A stretch of 64,000 nucleotides of DNA from NCBI RefSeq assembly GCF_036173125.1, contig NZ_CP108054.1, positions 5,394,001 through 5,458,000 of the forward strand, given 5' to 3'. The stretch comes from Streptomyces sp. NBC_00286 (lineage in GTDB: Bacteria > Actinomycetota > Actinomycetes > Streptomycetales > Streptomycetaceae). The first letter of the stretch is position 1. The number at the start of each line of letters is the position of its first letter. A program made the translations under genes and the position numbers. Below the pieces are notes generated by a model, which was not told where the DNA came from, made no database searches, and saw only the letters and a list, made by a program, of their open reading frames with translations. Shown here in pieces: positions 25,973-35,812 of the stretch.

Positions 25973-27595
25973 ATGGCAGCGCCCTTTCTGCGGGGATCGT
26001 TCCACTTGGCTCTGACCGACCGGCGGCGTTCCCTGAACCTGCTGCAGGGGCGGCCCACGCCTCGCTGGGCGCTCGTGGCGGTCGCCTGCTGTTATGCCCT
26101 CGGCGCGCTGGTCGGCCTGGCGGCGGCCGCCGGAGCCGGCGCTCTGGCCGGGCACTTCCAGCCCGCGCGCGAGGTGGACGTCGAGCGCGTCACGGCGTAC
26201 GGATGGGTGCCCGTGACCGCCGCCCTCCTGGCGCTGGCGGCGTCGGTGCGGCTCGGTCAGGTCCGGCAGGTGATGTTCCCGAGCGACTTCCATGTGCTGC
26301 GCACTGTGCCGGTGAGCGCCGGGCAGTTGCTGTTCGTACGGCTCGTCGGGCCCGCCCTGCTGTCCCTGGCCGGCGTGGGCGTGGCCGGGACCGTGTTCCT
26401 GACGTGCTGGCTGGAGGGGCCGCCAGCGGAACTCGCGGTCGCCCTGGTGTGGGGCACCGTAGCCCTGGGCGGAGCGGCGCAACTGGCCGTCGCCGCCGGG
26501 TATCTGCTGATCCCGGTGCGGGCGGCGCAGCTCCGTACGTTCGTACTCGTCGGGGTCGCGGGGGTCGTGCTCGGGGCGGCCACCGTTCCGCTCGCCCGGC
26601 TGCTGCCCGCGGGCGGCAAGGAGGACACGGCGACCGCACTCTCCCGGCTCGGCGTGGACGCCCTCACCGGGCTGCGCCCCGCCTGGTGGAACGCCCTGCT
26701 CGAGGGCGGTGCCGTCGCGGTCCTCGCGGCGATGTGGCTGCCCGCCGCCGCCCTCGGCGCGCTCGCCGCCTTCGGGTTCGTACGGGCCGGGCGCGGGCGG
26801 GTGCTGCGTGAGGCGGACCCGCAGGGGATGCGGGTGCGTGGGCGCCCCGAGAGCTTCCGCGCGGGCCGCTCGCCCGCCGCACTGATCGCCGCCAAGGAGC
26901 TCCGGAGCATCCTGCGGGGCGCGCACACGCTCACCGGCGGGCTTCGCCGGATCGCGTTCGGGGCGGTCCTGCTGCTGGGCGTCGGGGTGGGGCATCTGCT
27001 GCTGGGCGGAGGCGGCTTGCCGGGGCTGCCGTTCACCGGCGCGGTGGGCGTGGTGGTCGGCATGGCGGCGCTGGCCTCGGACGAGGCGGTCCAGACATCG
27101 GGCCTGGAGGCGGAGCGGGGCTGCGCCGATCTGCTGCGGCAGTCCCCGCTGCCGTACGGGGCGCTGCTCGCGGGGAAGATCGTCGCGTTCGCCGGGGTGG
27201 TGGCCGTGCTGACCGCCCCGGCCGTCGCCGGATGGCTGCTGCTGTTCCGGGACCCCCTGCTGCCGCTGACCGCCGGATGGCTCGCCGCGTGCGTCGCGAG
27301 CGGCGTCGCCGCGGTGGCGACAGCGCTCGCCGTGCCGGCCCCCGAGAGCGCCGCGCAGACCCGGATCACCAGGTCGGGGACGGCGGATCTGCTCCAGCCG
27401 CTGCTGACCGCGGCGCTGATGGCACCCGCGCTGCTCACCACCTCCCTGATCGGGAAGTCCTCATCCCTGCTCGGGAAGTCTTCGCTCGCCGCCGCTGTCC
27501 CGCTCGCCGTCACGTTCGTCGTCCTCGTCGCCGCCGTCCGGTGGCTGGCAGGTCAGGACCGGCTGCCGCGGAAGTCATGGAGGAAGCACGCGTGA
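25973..27595 (+). CDS. ABC transporter permease, large
   Basis: 540 residues, about 12 hydrophobic segments. N-terminal MAAPFLRGSFHLALTDRRRSL, then repeated membrane blocks and a mid-protein cytoplasmic loop (AAKELRSILRGAHTLTGG). This layout matches two-half ABC-2-like exporter permeases. The start codon lies eight bases after the previous stop, and its stop overlaps the next gene (GTGA), so the partner ATPase is the product of 27592-28227. Probable role: export of, or immunity to, the cluster peptide. Confidence 0.8.
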   Translation: MAAPFLRGSFHLALTDRRRSLNLLQGRPTPRWALVAVACCYALGALVGLAAAAGAGALAGHFQPAREVDVERVTAYGWVPVTAALLALAASVRLGQVRQVMFPSDFHVLRTVPVSAGQLLFVRLVGPALLSLAGVGVAGTVFLTCWLEGPPAELAVALVWGTVALGGAAQLAVAAGYLLIPVRAAQLRTFVLVGVAGVVLGAATVPLARLLPAGGKEDTATALSRLGVDALTGLRPAWWNALLEGGAVAVLAAMWLPAAALGALAAFGFVRAGRGRVLREADPQGMRVRGRPESFRAGRSPAALIAAKELRSILRGAHTLTGGLRRIAFGAVLLLGVGVGHLLLGGGGLPGLPFTGAVGVVVGMAALASDEAVQTSGLEAERGCADLLRQSPLPYGALLAGKIVAFAGVVAVLTAPAVAGWLLLFRDPLLPLTAGWLAACVASGVAAVATALAVPAPESAAQTRITRSGTADLLQPLLTAALMAPALLTTSLIGKSSSLLGKSSLAAAVPLAVTFVVLVAAVRWLAGQDRLPRKSWRKHA

Positions 27596-28227
27596 TACGT
27601 ACGAAAGACCTGACCGTACGGTTCGGGGAGAAGGTCGCCGTCGACCGGGTCGGCCTGCACATCGGCGAGGGCGAGTTCGCTCTGCTGTCCGGGCCCAACG
27701 GCTCCGGCAAGTCCACCCTTCTGCGAGTCCTCGCCGGGCTCCTGGAACCGTCCTCCGGGAGCGTGGAGATCGCCGGACAGGCGCCGGATGCCGCCGCCGT
27801 GCGGGCGCTGCGCGGTTTCGTCCAGGACGATCCGCCGCTGTACGAGTACCTGACCTCCCATGAACACCTGGCGTTCGCCGCACGGCTGTGGGACGTACCC
27901 GTCGAGGACGGCCTCGCGCTGCTGGCCCGCTTCGGCGCCGGGGACTGGGCGGGCACACTCATCCGGGACCTCTCCCTGGGCACCCGCAAGAAGGTCGGCC
28001 TTGCGGCGGCGCTCACCCACCGTCCCCGACTGCTGCTCCTGGACGAGCCGTTCAACGGCCTGGACGCCGGCTCCTGCGACGAACTCGCGCTCCTGCTGAA
28101 GGAAGCCCGCGACGAGGGGCGCACCGTCCTGCTGACCGCCCATGAGCCGCAGCATGTCGAGCAGTTGGTGGACCGCCATATCACTCTGGACCGCCGTATC
28201 TCTCTGGACCGCCGGGGGCACGCATGA
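27592..28227 (+). CDS. ABC transporter ATPase 1
   Basis: 211 residues. GTG 27592 is chosen over ATG 27577 because GGAGGA lies seven bases upstream and the GTGA overlap is typical. Walker A GPNGSGKS (34-41), an FVQDDPPLYEYLT Q-loop region, signature LSLGTRKKVGLAAAL, Walker B LLLLDEPFNGLD, switch His in LTAHEP. Closest in style to CcmA-type ATPases of ABC-2 exporters. Works with the upstream 540-residue permease. Confidence 0.9.
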   Translation: MIRTKDLTVRFGEKVAVDRVGLHIGEGEFALLSGPNGSGKSTLLRVLAGLLEPSSGSVEIAGQAPDAAAVRALRGFVQDDPPLYEYLTSHEHLAFAARLWDVPVEDGLALLARFGAGDWAGTLIRDLSLGTRKKVGLAAALTHRPRLLLLDEPFNGLDAGSCDELALLLKEARDEGRTVLLTAHEPQHVEQLVDRHITLDRRISLDRRGHA

Positions 28228-29174
28228 TCGAGATCGCAGGCCTCACCAAGCACTACGGAAGCCGTACCGCGGTCTCCGATCTCACCTTCGCGGTGCGGCC
28301 GGGCCGGGTGACCGGCTTCCTGGGACCCAACGGCGCCGGCAAGTCCACCACCATGCGCATGATCCTGGGCCTGGACCGCCCGAACCGCGGCACCGCCACC
28401 GTGGCGGGCCGGCGCTGCGCCGACTTCGCCGACCCGCTGCGCGAGGTGGGCGCGCTCCTCGACGCCGGCGCGATCCACGGCGGCCGTACCGCCCGCAATC
28501 ACCTGCTCCAACTCGCGCAGAGCAACCGCATCCCCGCCGCCCGGGTCGACGAGGTCCTGGGTCTCGTCGGCCTCGCCGCCGCCGCGAACCACCGCGTCAA
28601 GGGTTTCTCGCTGGGCATGCGGCAGCGCCTGGGCATCGCCGCCGCGCTGCTGGGCGACCCACCCGTGCTGATCCTCGACGAGCCGGTCAACGGGCTCGAC
28701 CCGGAGGGCATCCACTGGATCCGGCACCTGTTGCGGGGCTTGGCGGGCGAAGGGCGTACGGTCCTGGTTTCCAGCCACCTGATGAGCGAAATGGCCCTGT
28801 CCGCCGACCACTTGGTCGTCATAGGCAAAGGGCGGCTGCTCGCCGACATGCCGATGGCCGCGTTCGTGGAACGGCACTCGCGGCAGGCGGTGCGTGTCGC
28901 GACGCCGCGCCCGGCGGACCTGGAGCCGCTTCTTAAGGGTGCGGACCTGGAGTACGAGGCGGTGGAGTCCGGCCCGGACCACGGCGTGTTCGAGGTACGC
29001 GATGCCCGGGCGGCGACGATCGGCGACCTTGCGTCGGGAGCCGGGGTGCCGCTGCACGAACTGTTCACCCGGCGGGCGTCGTTGGAGGACGCCTACCTGA
29101 CGCTGACCGCGGACTCCACCGAGTACCGCACCGGTACCGACGCCCAACGCCCCCGGGACGGAGCCCGACCATGA
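28224..29174 (+). CDS. ABC transporter ATPase 2 (drug/peptide exporter type)
   Basis: 316 residues, ATG overlapping the previous stop (ATGA). Walker A GPNGAGKST (34-42), signature FSLGMRQRLGIAAALL, Walker B VLILDEPVNGLDPEG, switch SSHLMSEM. The ~90-residue C-terminal extension is that of BcrA/DrrA-like ATPases. Pairs with the following 265-residue permease, whose start overlaps its stop. Such BcrAB-like pairs usually give self-immunity or export. Confidence 0.92.
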   Translation: MIEIAGLTKHYGSRTAVSDLTFAVRPGRVTGFLGPNGAGKSTTMRMILGLDRPNRGTATVAGRRCADFADPLREVGALLDAGAIHGGRTARNHLLQLAQSNRIPAARVDEVLGLVGLAAAANHRVKGFSLGMRQRLGIAAALLGDPPVLILDEPVNGLDPEGIHWIRHLLRGLAGEGRTVLVSSHLMSEMALSADHLVVIGKGRLLADMPMAAFVERHSRQAVRVATPRPADLEPLLKGADLEYEAVESGPDHGVFEVRDARAATIGDLASGAGVPLHELFTRRASLEDAYLTLTADSTEYRTGTDAQRPRDGARP

Positions 29175-29968
29175 CCACCACCACAACGCCCGGTCGGGGA
29201 AAGGTCACGGCGGTGCTGCTCTCCGAGCTCACCAAGCTCCGTACCGTCCGCTCGAGCGCATGGACCCTGTTCTCCGCGTGCGCGGTCACCGTCCTGCTCG
29301 CTCTCTGCTTCTCGCTGCTGTCCCGGTACGCCTCCGGGCAACTCGCCTCGGGGGAGGGCGCGGACCCCACCGGGGACCCGGTGTTCACCAGCTTCGGGGG
29401 GATGGTGCTGGGGCAGCACGCGATGGTCGTGTTCGGAGTGCTGGCGGTGTCCGGCGAGTACAGCAGCGGCTTGATCAGCACCTCGCTGCACGCCGTGCCG
29501 CGACGCGGGCTGCTGCTCGGCTGCAAAGCCGCCGTCGTGGGTGGGGCCGCGCTGCTCACCGGGTTGGTGACGTCGTTCACCTCGTACGCGGTGGGGCAGG
29601 CGGCCCTCGGCCCGTACGGCACCTCGCTCGGGGAGCCGGGCGTGCTGCGTGCCGTGTTCGGGGCAGGCCTGTACATGGCATTGCTCGCGGTGTTCGCCAT
29701 GGGCGCGGCGACCGTGCTGCGCAGCCCTCTGCTCGCACTGGGCCTGCTGATCCCGTTCTTCTTCCTGGTCTCGCCGACCCTGGGCTCGCTGCCGAAAACG
29801 CAGACGGTCGCGCAGTACTTCCCGGACTCGGCGGGCATGCGGATCGCGCAGGTCGAGCAGTCGCCGGGCGCTCTAGGGCCGTGGACCGGTCTGGGCGTCC
29901 TGGTGCTGTGGACGGCGGTCGCGGTGGCGGCGGGGGTTGTCGCGCTGCGGGGCAGGGACGCCCGCTGA
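29171..29968 (+). CDS. ABC-2 family permease
   Basis: 265 residues, ATG overlapping the previous stop. The cytoplasmic N-terminus LLSELTKLRTVRSSAWTL is the classic BcrB/ABC-2 entry motif. Six hydrophobic segments follow, with VSGEYSSGLISTSLHAVPRR between TM2 and TM3. Last gene of the bacteriocin-type operon; no clear terminator after it. Likely immunity or export partner of ATPase 2. Confidence 0.9.
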   Translation: MTTTTTPGRGKVTAVLLSELTKLRTVRSSAWTLFSACAVTVLLALCFSLLSRYASGQLASGEGADPTGDPVFTSFGGMVLGQHAMVVFGVLAVSGEYSSGLISTSLHAVPRRGLLLGCKAAVVGGAALLTGLVTSFTSYAVGQAALGPYGTSLGEPGVLRAVFGAGLYMALLAVFAMGAATVLRSPLLALGLLIPFFFLVSPTLGSLPKTQTVAQYFPDSAGMRIAQVEQSPGALGPWTGLGVLVLWTAVAVAAGVVALRGRDAR

Positions 29969-30220
29969 TCGCGTGAGCTGAGGCTGCGCGTGTGAGGAGT
30001 TCGTGGCCACGACCGCCGGCGCTCTCCACTGCCATCTGCAGGGTGGCCCTCAGGTGTCGCTCGACGGGTGGAAGTAGCCGGGGCTCAACAGCAGCCGGAG
30101 TCGAGATAGCTCCGGACCGGGCGGGCAGTGCGCCAATTCGGTTGAGCACGAAGATCAGCCCGTGTTACCACTGGCGGGTTCGCGAAGGTTGACCACAAAA
30201 CATCCGAAGGGCTGGCCGAC

Positions 30221-30748
30221 ATGGTGCTGGGGGACACGGTGAAGCTGCGGCCGATGGAGCCGTCGGACGCGGAGGCTCTGTGGCGGTGGAACCACGACCC
30301 TGACGTCATGCGCTGGATGAACGACGGCTACGCCCAGCCGCTGGCCCAGGTCCAGAAGCGGATGGAGGAGCGGCCGCGCAATGCGTACGGCGACGTCCTC
30401 TTCGGGGTCGAGGTGCTCTCCGACGCACAGCTCATCGGCCTGGTCACACTACGCGACGCCGAGCCGGAGACCGGATGCGCCGAACTCGACATCTACCTCG
30501 GCGAGAAGGAGTACTGGGGCCGCGGCTACGCCACCGACGCCATGCGGACGATCTGCCGCTACGGCTTCGAGAAGATGCGCCTGCACAAGATCACGCTGAC
30601 CGTCGTCACCGAGAACCTCGCCGCCTACCGCGTCTACCAGAAGGTCGGCTTCGTCGAGGAAGGCAGGCTGCGTCAGGTCTTCCGACGCGATGGCCAGTGG
30701 TACGACATGTTCACCATGGGCCTGCTGGAAGGGGAGCTCCGCTCCTGA
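30221..30748 (+). CDS. GNAT acetyltransferase (RimJ/RimL-like)
   Basis: 175 residues; ATG 30221 follows GAAGGG. KLRPMEPSDAEALWRWNHDPDV is the RimJ-type N-terminus. ELDIYLGEKEYWGRGYATDAM holds the acetyl-CoA binding loop (RGYA), and VVTENLAAYRVYQKVGFVEEGRLR is the conserved C-terminal part. Acts in the cytoplasm; substrate (ribosomal protein, antibiotic or other amine) not predictable. Stands alone between the bacteriocin operon and the convergent pst block. Confidence 0.88.
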   Translation: MVLGDTVKLRPMEPSDAEALWRWNHDPDVMRWMNDGYAQPLAQVQKRMEERPRNAYGDVLFGVEVLSDAQLIGLVTLRDAEPETGCAELDIYLGEKEYWGRGYATDAMRTICRYGFEKMRLHKITLTVVTENLAAYRVYQKVGFVEEGRLRQVFRRDGQWYDMFTMGLLEGELRS

Positions 30749-30859
30749 ACTCGGACGCTCGCTCCGCACGAGGACCTGGCCGCACCGCTGGCCGGACGCG
30801 GCCACGAATGCGGCGGCCCGGCCGTCGATGCGGTGCGCTGTCGGCGCTGATCTCCGGTG

Positions 30860-31654
30860 CTAGGGCGTCCGCGCCGCGCGGGTCGTCGGCGCGGACCCCG
30901 CCGGAGCGCGGCCTCCAGGACCGCATTCCAGGCGGTAGCCGATGCCGCGGATCGAGTCGATGGTGCAGCAGCTCCTCGCCTCGTCCCGCAGTTTGTTGCG
31001 TACGCGCCGCACGTGCACGGTCAGGGTGTTGCTTTCCAGGGAGTCGACGCCCCACAGGGCCTGGGTCAGCTCGCGTCGGCCGATGACCCTGTTGGGGCGC
31101 TCCATGAGATAGCGCAGCAGGAGGAACTCACGTACCGGCAACCGCAGAGAGCGTCCGCGGACGTAGACGTGAAAGCCCGGGACATCAAGCTCGATGTCAC
31201 CGATCACCAGCGTCTGATCCGAGCCGTCGGACGGATGATCGACTCTGAGCAGCGGGAGGATCTCCTCGGTGCGGTAGGGGCGGGCCACGAAGGCCACCGC
31301 TCCGGCCGACAGGGCCGCTGTTCCCTCGGTGGCGCCCTCAGGCCCGGCACCCACGATGACCGGCACCGGGTGGAGCCGGGCGATGAGCCCGGTGACCTTG
31401 GCCGCGTCCACGACCGGCAGCGGGGCGCCGAGGAGTACCGCCCTGGGGCTGTGGGTGCCTACCTGAAGCAGAGCCTCTGCGCCGTCGTGGCAGACCAAGG
31501 TCCGTACGTCCGCCGCTGAGAAACGGGCCAGAGCCGTCTTGGCGATGTCCGGATCGGGCTCGGCCAGCAGCAGGTCAGGGGCTGTGGCGTCTTCGGGGCC
31601 GCCGGGACCGCTGCCGGCCGCGGTCTCCGGTGGTCTCTGTGGCTTGGGCGTCAA
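30860..31654 (-). CDS. OmpR-type regulator with degenerate receiver, distal to pst genes
   Basis: 264 residues. The TTG at 31654 is chosen because AGAGGAG lies about nine bases upstream. Residues ~30-145 look like a receiver, but the phospho-Asp position reads RAVLLGAPLP and the conserved Lys reads VARPYR, so phosphorylation is unlikely. Residues ~160-250 are a complete winged helix (LPVREFLLLRYLMERPNRVIGR, then TLTVHVRRVRNKL and IRGIGYRLE). It follows pstB by about 110 bases on the same strand, so it may be the local regulator of phosphate uptake, similar in logic to GlnR. Confidence 0.85.
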   Translation of the reverse strand: MTPKPQRPPETAAGSGPGGPEDATAPDLLLAEPDPDIAKTALARFSAADVRTLVCHDGAEALLQVGTHSPRAVLLGAPLPVVDAAKVTGLIARLHPVPVIVGAGPEGATEGTAALSAGAVAFVARPYRTEEILPLLRVDHPSDGSDQTLVIGDIELDVPGFHVYVRGRSLRLPVREFLLLRYLMERPNRVIGRRELTQALWGVDSLESNTLTVHVRRVRNKLRDEARSCCTIDSIRGIGYRLECGPGGRAPAGSAPTTRAARTP

Positions 31655-31767
31655 CCGTGGTACTCCTCTGGGCGATACGCGTACAGGGGCGGCGTGGCGT
31701 CGAGGGGCGGACGTCGGACGGGGGCGTCCGTCGGCCGAAGCGGCTGGACGTCGGACCGGTGCATCCG

Positions 31768-32736
31768 TCAGCCGAAGCGGCCGGAGATGTAGTCCTCGGT
31801 GCGCTGTTCGGAGGGGTTGGAGAAGATCCGCTCGGTCTCGTCGTACTCGACGAGCCGGCCGTGGCGTTCGCCCTTGTCGTCGACGTGCGCGGTGAAGAAG
31901 GCGGTGCGGTGGGAAACGCGGGCGGCCTGCTGCATGTTGTGGGTGACGACGATGATCGTGAACTCCCGCGCCAAATGCTCCATCAGGTCCTCGATCTTGG
32001 CGGTGGCGATCGGGTCCAGGGCCGAGCAGGGCTCGTCCATGAGGATCACCTCGGGCGAGACCGCGATCGTACGGGCGATGCACAGCCGCTGTTGCTGGCC
32101 GCCGGACAGGGCGAGCGCGGAGGTCTTTAGTTTGTCCTTGACCTCGTCCCACAGCGCGGCACGGGTGAGGGTCTCCTCGACCAGGTCGTCGAGGTTGCCC
32201 TTGAAGCCGCCCACCCGCGGCCCGTACGCGATGTTGTCGTAGATCGACTTGGGGAACGGGTTGGGCTTCTGGAAGACCATGCCGACCCGGCGGCGGACCT
32301 CGATGGGATCGACCTCGCGGCCGTACAGATTCTCGTTGTGGTAGCGGATTTTGCCGATCACGCGAGCCGTGGGGATGAGGTCGTTCATGCGGTTGAAGCA
32401 GCGGATCACGGTGGACTTGCCGCAGCCGGAGGGGCCGATCATCGCGGTGATCTGACGGTCGCCGATGGTCATGTTGACGTCGCGTACGGCCTCGTGGTCG
32501 CCGTAGAACACCGACAGGCTGCCGACCTCGAAGACCGGTGTGGTCAGCGGCGGGGCATCGTGAAAGGAGACTTGCGGGGCCGTCGTGCCGTTGGTGGAGT
32601 CGGTGCCGTTGGTGGAGTCGGTGGAGTCGGTGGAGTCGGTGGAGTCGGAGGGGGAGGCCGCGACGGTCGTCTTCCGCGCGTGCCGGAGGGCCCGCTGACG
32701 GAGGCGCTGGACGTGACGGAAGGGGTCTGGGGTCAT
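31768..32736 (-). CDS. pstB: Phosphate ABC transporter ATPase PstB
   Basis: 322 residues against the usual ~260. The excess is an N-terminal extension with a DST repeat tract (about residues 31-48) encoded by a GGAGTCGGT microsatellite near 32590-32655. From residue ~68 it is standard Pst[21 protein letters not shown], Walker [10 protein letters not shown] (101-109), [16 protein letters not shown], signature [13 protein letters not shown], Walker [12 protein letters not shown]. Energises phosphate uptake. Last transporter gene of pstSCAB. Confidence 0.96.
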   Translation of the reverse strand: MTPDPFRHVQRLRQRALRHARKTTVAASPSDSTDSTDSTDSTNGTDSTNGTTAPQVSFHDAPPLTTPVFEVGSLSVFYGDHEAVRDVNMTIGDRQITAMIGPSGCGKSTVIRCFNRMNDLIPTARVIGKIRYHNENLYGREVDPIEVRRRVGMVFQKPNPFPKSIYDNIAYGPRVGGFKGNLDDLVEETLTRAALWDEVKDKLKTSALALSGGQQQRLCIARTIAVSPEVILMDEPCSALDPIATAKIEDLMEHLAREFTIIVVTHNMQQAARVSHRTAFFTAHVDDKGERHGRLVEYDETERIFSNPSEQRTEDYISGRFG

Positions 32737-32743
32737 GACGTGG

Positions 32744-33655
32744 TCACCAGCGGCGGGAGTAGTGGTTGCGGAGCCAGATGGCCAGGGAGTTCATGACCAG
32801 CAGGATCACCATGAGGATCACGATCGCGGCGGCGGCGAGTGAGGTGAACTCGGCGCGTGACTGGCTGATCCAGTTGAAGATCTGGATCGGCAGCACGGTG
32901 AAGGCGCTGTCCGGACCGCTCGGATTGAAGGTGATGAACGTCAGTCCGCCGAGCAGCAGCAGCGGAGCCGCCTCGCCGATGGCGCGGGACAGGGCGAGGA
33001 TCGAACCGGTCGCCATGCCGGGCACCGCCGCCGGGAGCACCTGGCGCCAGATCGTCTGCCACTGCGTGGCGCCCAGCGCCAGCGACGCCTCGCGGATGGA
33101 CGGCGGTACGGCACGGATCGCCTCCCGCGCGGCGATGATCACCGTGGGCAGGACCAGCAGCGACAGGGTGAGCGAGGCCGTCAGCACCGTCTGCCCGAAG
33201 CCCAGGCCGCGGGAGATGATGCCGAGACCGAGGATCCCGTAGACGATCGACGGAACCGCCGCCAGGTTCTGGATGTTGATCTCGATCGCGCGGTTCCACC
33301 AGCGCTCGGGGTCGGCGTATTCCTCCAGGTAGATCGCGGTGAGGACGCCGACGGGCAGACAGTAAAGGGCGGTGAAGCCGATCACCCAGATCGTGCCCAT
33401 GATCGCCGACTGGGCGCCGGCCTGAGACGGGTCGATGATGTCGGGGAAGTTCGACCAGATACGGGAGTCCAGCCGGGGCCAGGCCTCCACCACGATGTAC
33501 ACGAGAAGGCAGCCGAGGAAGACCACACCGACGGAGAGCGAGACCCACAGGCTCAGCTGGAACAACCGCTCCCGCAACGGAGTTCCGCGGCCCTTGAGCC
33601 GCCGCACCTCCGGGACGCCGGCCTCCGGTCCCTTGTCGAGCACGCTGGTGCCCAT
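32744..33655 (-). CDS. pstA: Phosphate ABC transporter permease PstA
   Basis: 303 residues. ATG 33655 touches the pstC stop (TGATG); GTG 33658 is an alternative. Six membrane segments. PstA hallmarks: [35 protein letters not shown], and the EAA-like loop [21 protein letters not shown]. Membrane channel half with PstC. Confidence 0.95.
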   Translation of the reverse strand: MGTSVLDKGPEAGVPEVRRLKGRGTPLRERLFQLSLWVSLSVGVVFLGCLLVYIVVEAWPRLDSRIWSNFPDIIDPSQAGAQSAIMGTIWVIGFTALYCLPVGVLTAIYLEEYADPERWWNRAIEINIQNLAAVPSIVYGILGLGIISRGLGFGQTVLTASLTLSLLVLPTVIIAAREAIRAVPPSIREASLALGATQWQTIWRQVLPAAVPGMATGSILALSRAIGEAAPLLLLGGLTFITFNPSGPDSAFTVLPIQIFNWISQSRAEFTSLAAAAIVILMVILLVMNSLAIWLRNHYSRRW

Positions 33656-34608
33656 CACTCGTACACCTCCCGGAACCTGCGCACCAGGCGAATGCTGACC
33701 AGGTTCATCACCAGCGTCATCACGAACAGCAGCGCGCCCACCGCGAAGATCGTCTGGTAGCCGATGGAGCCGGTCGGCAGGTCGCCGATGCCGGCCGCGG
33801 CGATGAACGCGGTCATCGTCTGCATGCCCTCAAGGGGGTCGAAGGACAGGTTGGGCCGGCCGCCGGCGGCGATCGCGACGATCATCGTCTCGCCGATCGC
33901 CCGGGAGACGCCCAGCACGATCGCGGCGACGATGCCGGACAGCGCGGCCGGGAAGACGACACGGGTGGCGACCTGCATACGGGACGATCCGAGCGCGAAT
34001 GCTCCGTCGCGCAGATCGTTCGGTACTGCGGTCATGGCGTCCTCGGAGAGCGACGCGATCGTCGGGATGATCATGATGCCCATGACGAAGCCCGCCGAGA
34101 GCGCGTTGAAGACCTCCGGGCCCTCGCCACCGGGCCAGATGTCCTGCAGCAGCGGAGTGACGGCCTGCAGTGCGAAGAAGCCGTACACCACGGTGGGGAT
34201 CCCCGCGAGGACCTCCAGGATCGGCTTGAAGAACGCGCGGACCCTGGGCCTGGCGTACTCGCTCAGGTACACCGCCGCGCCCAGCCCCAGCGGCACGGCC
34301 ACGAGCAGCGCGATCAGGGTCACCATCAGCGTGCCGGAGACGAGTGGCAGGACGCCGAAGTGCGGCGGCTTGAACAGCGGCGACCAGTCGGTACCGGTGA
34401 TGAAGTCGCCGAAGCTCACCTTGCCGAAGAAGTCGGCGGCGGGCGGGATGAGCGCGATGACGATACCGACGGTGGTCAGCACCGAGACCAGCGAGGCGGC
34501 CACCAGCAGCACCTTGATGGCCTTCTCGCCATAGCGCGGCTGGGACCGCTTCAGGAAGCCGGGACTTCCCGCAACGGCCCTGCGGCGCCGTATGCCCGCG
34601 GAGGTCAT
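33655..34608 (-). CDS. pstC: Phosphate ABC transporter permease PstC
   Basis: 317 residues; its ATG overlaps the pstS stop (ATGA). Hallmarks: VYLSEYARPRVRAFFKPI, EVLAGIPTVVYGFFAL, and the loop RDGAFALGSSRMQVATRVVFP. Six membrane segments. Partner of PstA. Confidence 0.95.
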   Translation of the reverse strand: MTSAGIRRRRAVAGSPGFLKRSQPRYGEKAIKVLLVAASLVSVLTTVGIVIALIPPAADFFGKVSFGDFITGTDWSPLFKPPHFGVLPLVSGTLMVTLIALLVAVPLGLGAAVYLSEYARPRVRAFFKPILEVLAGIPTVVYGFFALQAVTPLLQDIWPGGEGPEVFNALSAGFVMGIMIIPTIASLSEDAMTAVPNDLRDGAFALGSSRMQVATRVVFPAALSGIVAAIVLGVSRAIGETMIVAIAAGGRPNLSFDPLEGMQTMTAFIAAAGIGDLPTGSIGYQTIFAVGALLFVMTLVMNLVSIRLVRRFREVYE

Positions 34609-35591
34609 GACCTGTGCTGCTCCCGCAGCCTCTCCAGGTCCTTGTCCAGTTCGGCCTGCTGCTGGTCGTTCAGCGGCACGAACTGGGCCTTCTCGGCGAT
34701 CTCGGCACTGTTCTCCACGTAGAACTCGACGAAGCCCTCGACCTCCGGCTTCTCCAGCGACGACGCCTTCGGGTAGATGAACAGCGGCCGCGACAGCGGC
34801 TTGTAGCTGCCGTCCTGCACGGTCTTGGAGTTCGGCTCGACACAGCCGTCACCGCCGTCGATCTTCAGGACCTTCAGCTCGTCCTTGTTCTCCTCGTAGT
34901 ACGACAGGCCGAAGTAGCCCATGCCGCCCTCGGAGCCGGAGACACCCTGCACGGTGACGTTGTCGTCCTCGCTCGGCGAGTAGTCCGTACGGGAGGCGCC
35001 CTCCTCGCCGTTGATCGCCTCGGTGAAGTAGTCGAAGGTGCCCGAGTCGGTGCCCGCGCCGAACAACTCCAGCTCCTGGTCCGGGAACTCGGGGTCGACC
35101 TGGTTCCAGTTGTTGACCTTCGAGCCGGGCTCCCAGATCTTCTTCAGCTGCGCGACGGTGAGGCACTCGGCGAAGTCGTTGTCCTTGTTCACCACGATCG
35201 ACAGCCCGTCGTTGGCGATATGGAGCTCCTCGTAGGCGATGCCCTCCTTCTCGCAGGCCGCCTTCTCGTCGTCCTCGATCGGGCGCGAGGCGTCAGAGAT
35301 GTCGGTCTCGCCCGCGCAGAACTTCTCGAACCCGCCACCCGTACCGGAGGTGCCCACGGTCACCCTGACATCGGGGTTCTCCCCCTGAAAGAGCTGGGCC
35401 GCCGCCGTGGACAGCGGAGCCACCGTGCTGGAACCGTCCACGCGGATCGTGCCGGAGAGGTCGTCCTCGACTCTCGCTTCGGCTGTACCGGAGCCGCTGG
35501 CGGAACCACCGCACGCACTCGCGGTCAGCAGTACGGCGGCCGTCAGAGCCACGGGGGCAGCGGATCTGCGCAACGACGTGTGAAGCTCCAT
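34605..35591 (-). CDS. pstS: Phosphate-binding lipoprotein PstS
   Basis: 328 residues from ATG 35591. Signal peptide [20 protein letters not shown] with lipobox Cys at 27. Phosphate-binding features: [54 protein letters not shown]. This is the PstS_2-type receptor (with [15 protein letters not shown]), not the more familiar long form. Binds phosphate outside the membrane and hands it to PstCA. A PHO box lies 92 bases upstream. Confidence 0.93.
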   Translation of the reverse strand: MELHTSLRRSAAPVALTAAVLLTASACGGSASGSGTAEARVEDDLSGTIRVDGSSTVAPLSTAAAQLFQGENPDVRVTVGTSGTGGGFEKFCAGETDISDASRPIEDDEKAACEKEGIAYEELHIANDGLSIVVNKDNDFAECLTVAQLKKIWEPGSKVNNWNQVDPEFPDQELELFGAGTDSGTFDYFTEAINGEEGASRTDYSPSEDDNVTVQGVSGSEGGMGYFGLSYYEENKDELKVLKIDGGDGCVEPNSKTVQDGSYKPLSRPLFIYPKASSLEKPEVEGFVEFYVENSAEIAEKAQFVPLNDQQQAELDKDLERLREQHRS

Positions 35592-35682
35592 GTGGCATCC
35601 CATCCTCGTGTTGGCCGCACTCCCGTCTAACTATGAGATAGGCGGGCAAATTGATCTACTCGGACAATTCGACCGAAGCTCA

Positions 35683-35704
35683 CAGATATGAACCACCAGT
35701 GAAC
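35683..35704 (-). promoter_or_regulatory. PHO box (PhoP operator) upstream of pstS
   Basis: On the minus strand, two adjacent 11-base direct repeats: GTTCACTGGTG (35704-35694) then GTTCATATCTG (35693-35683). This matches the Streptomyces PhoP direct-repeat unit consensus GTTCACC-type. Placed properly to activate pstSCAB under phosphate starvation. Confidence 0.85.
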
Positions 35705-35812
35705 GGTGCGCCGCCGTGCAGTGAAAACTCGCCGCTCGGGATGCCTTGAGCGGCGTTGCGGCGCGGAGGGGTTCCCGCGCTGGGTGTGAAGGGGCCGCGC
35801 GATATGACCCCT

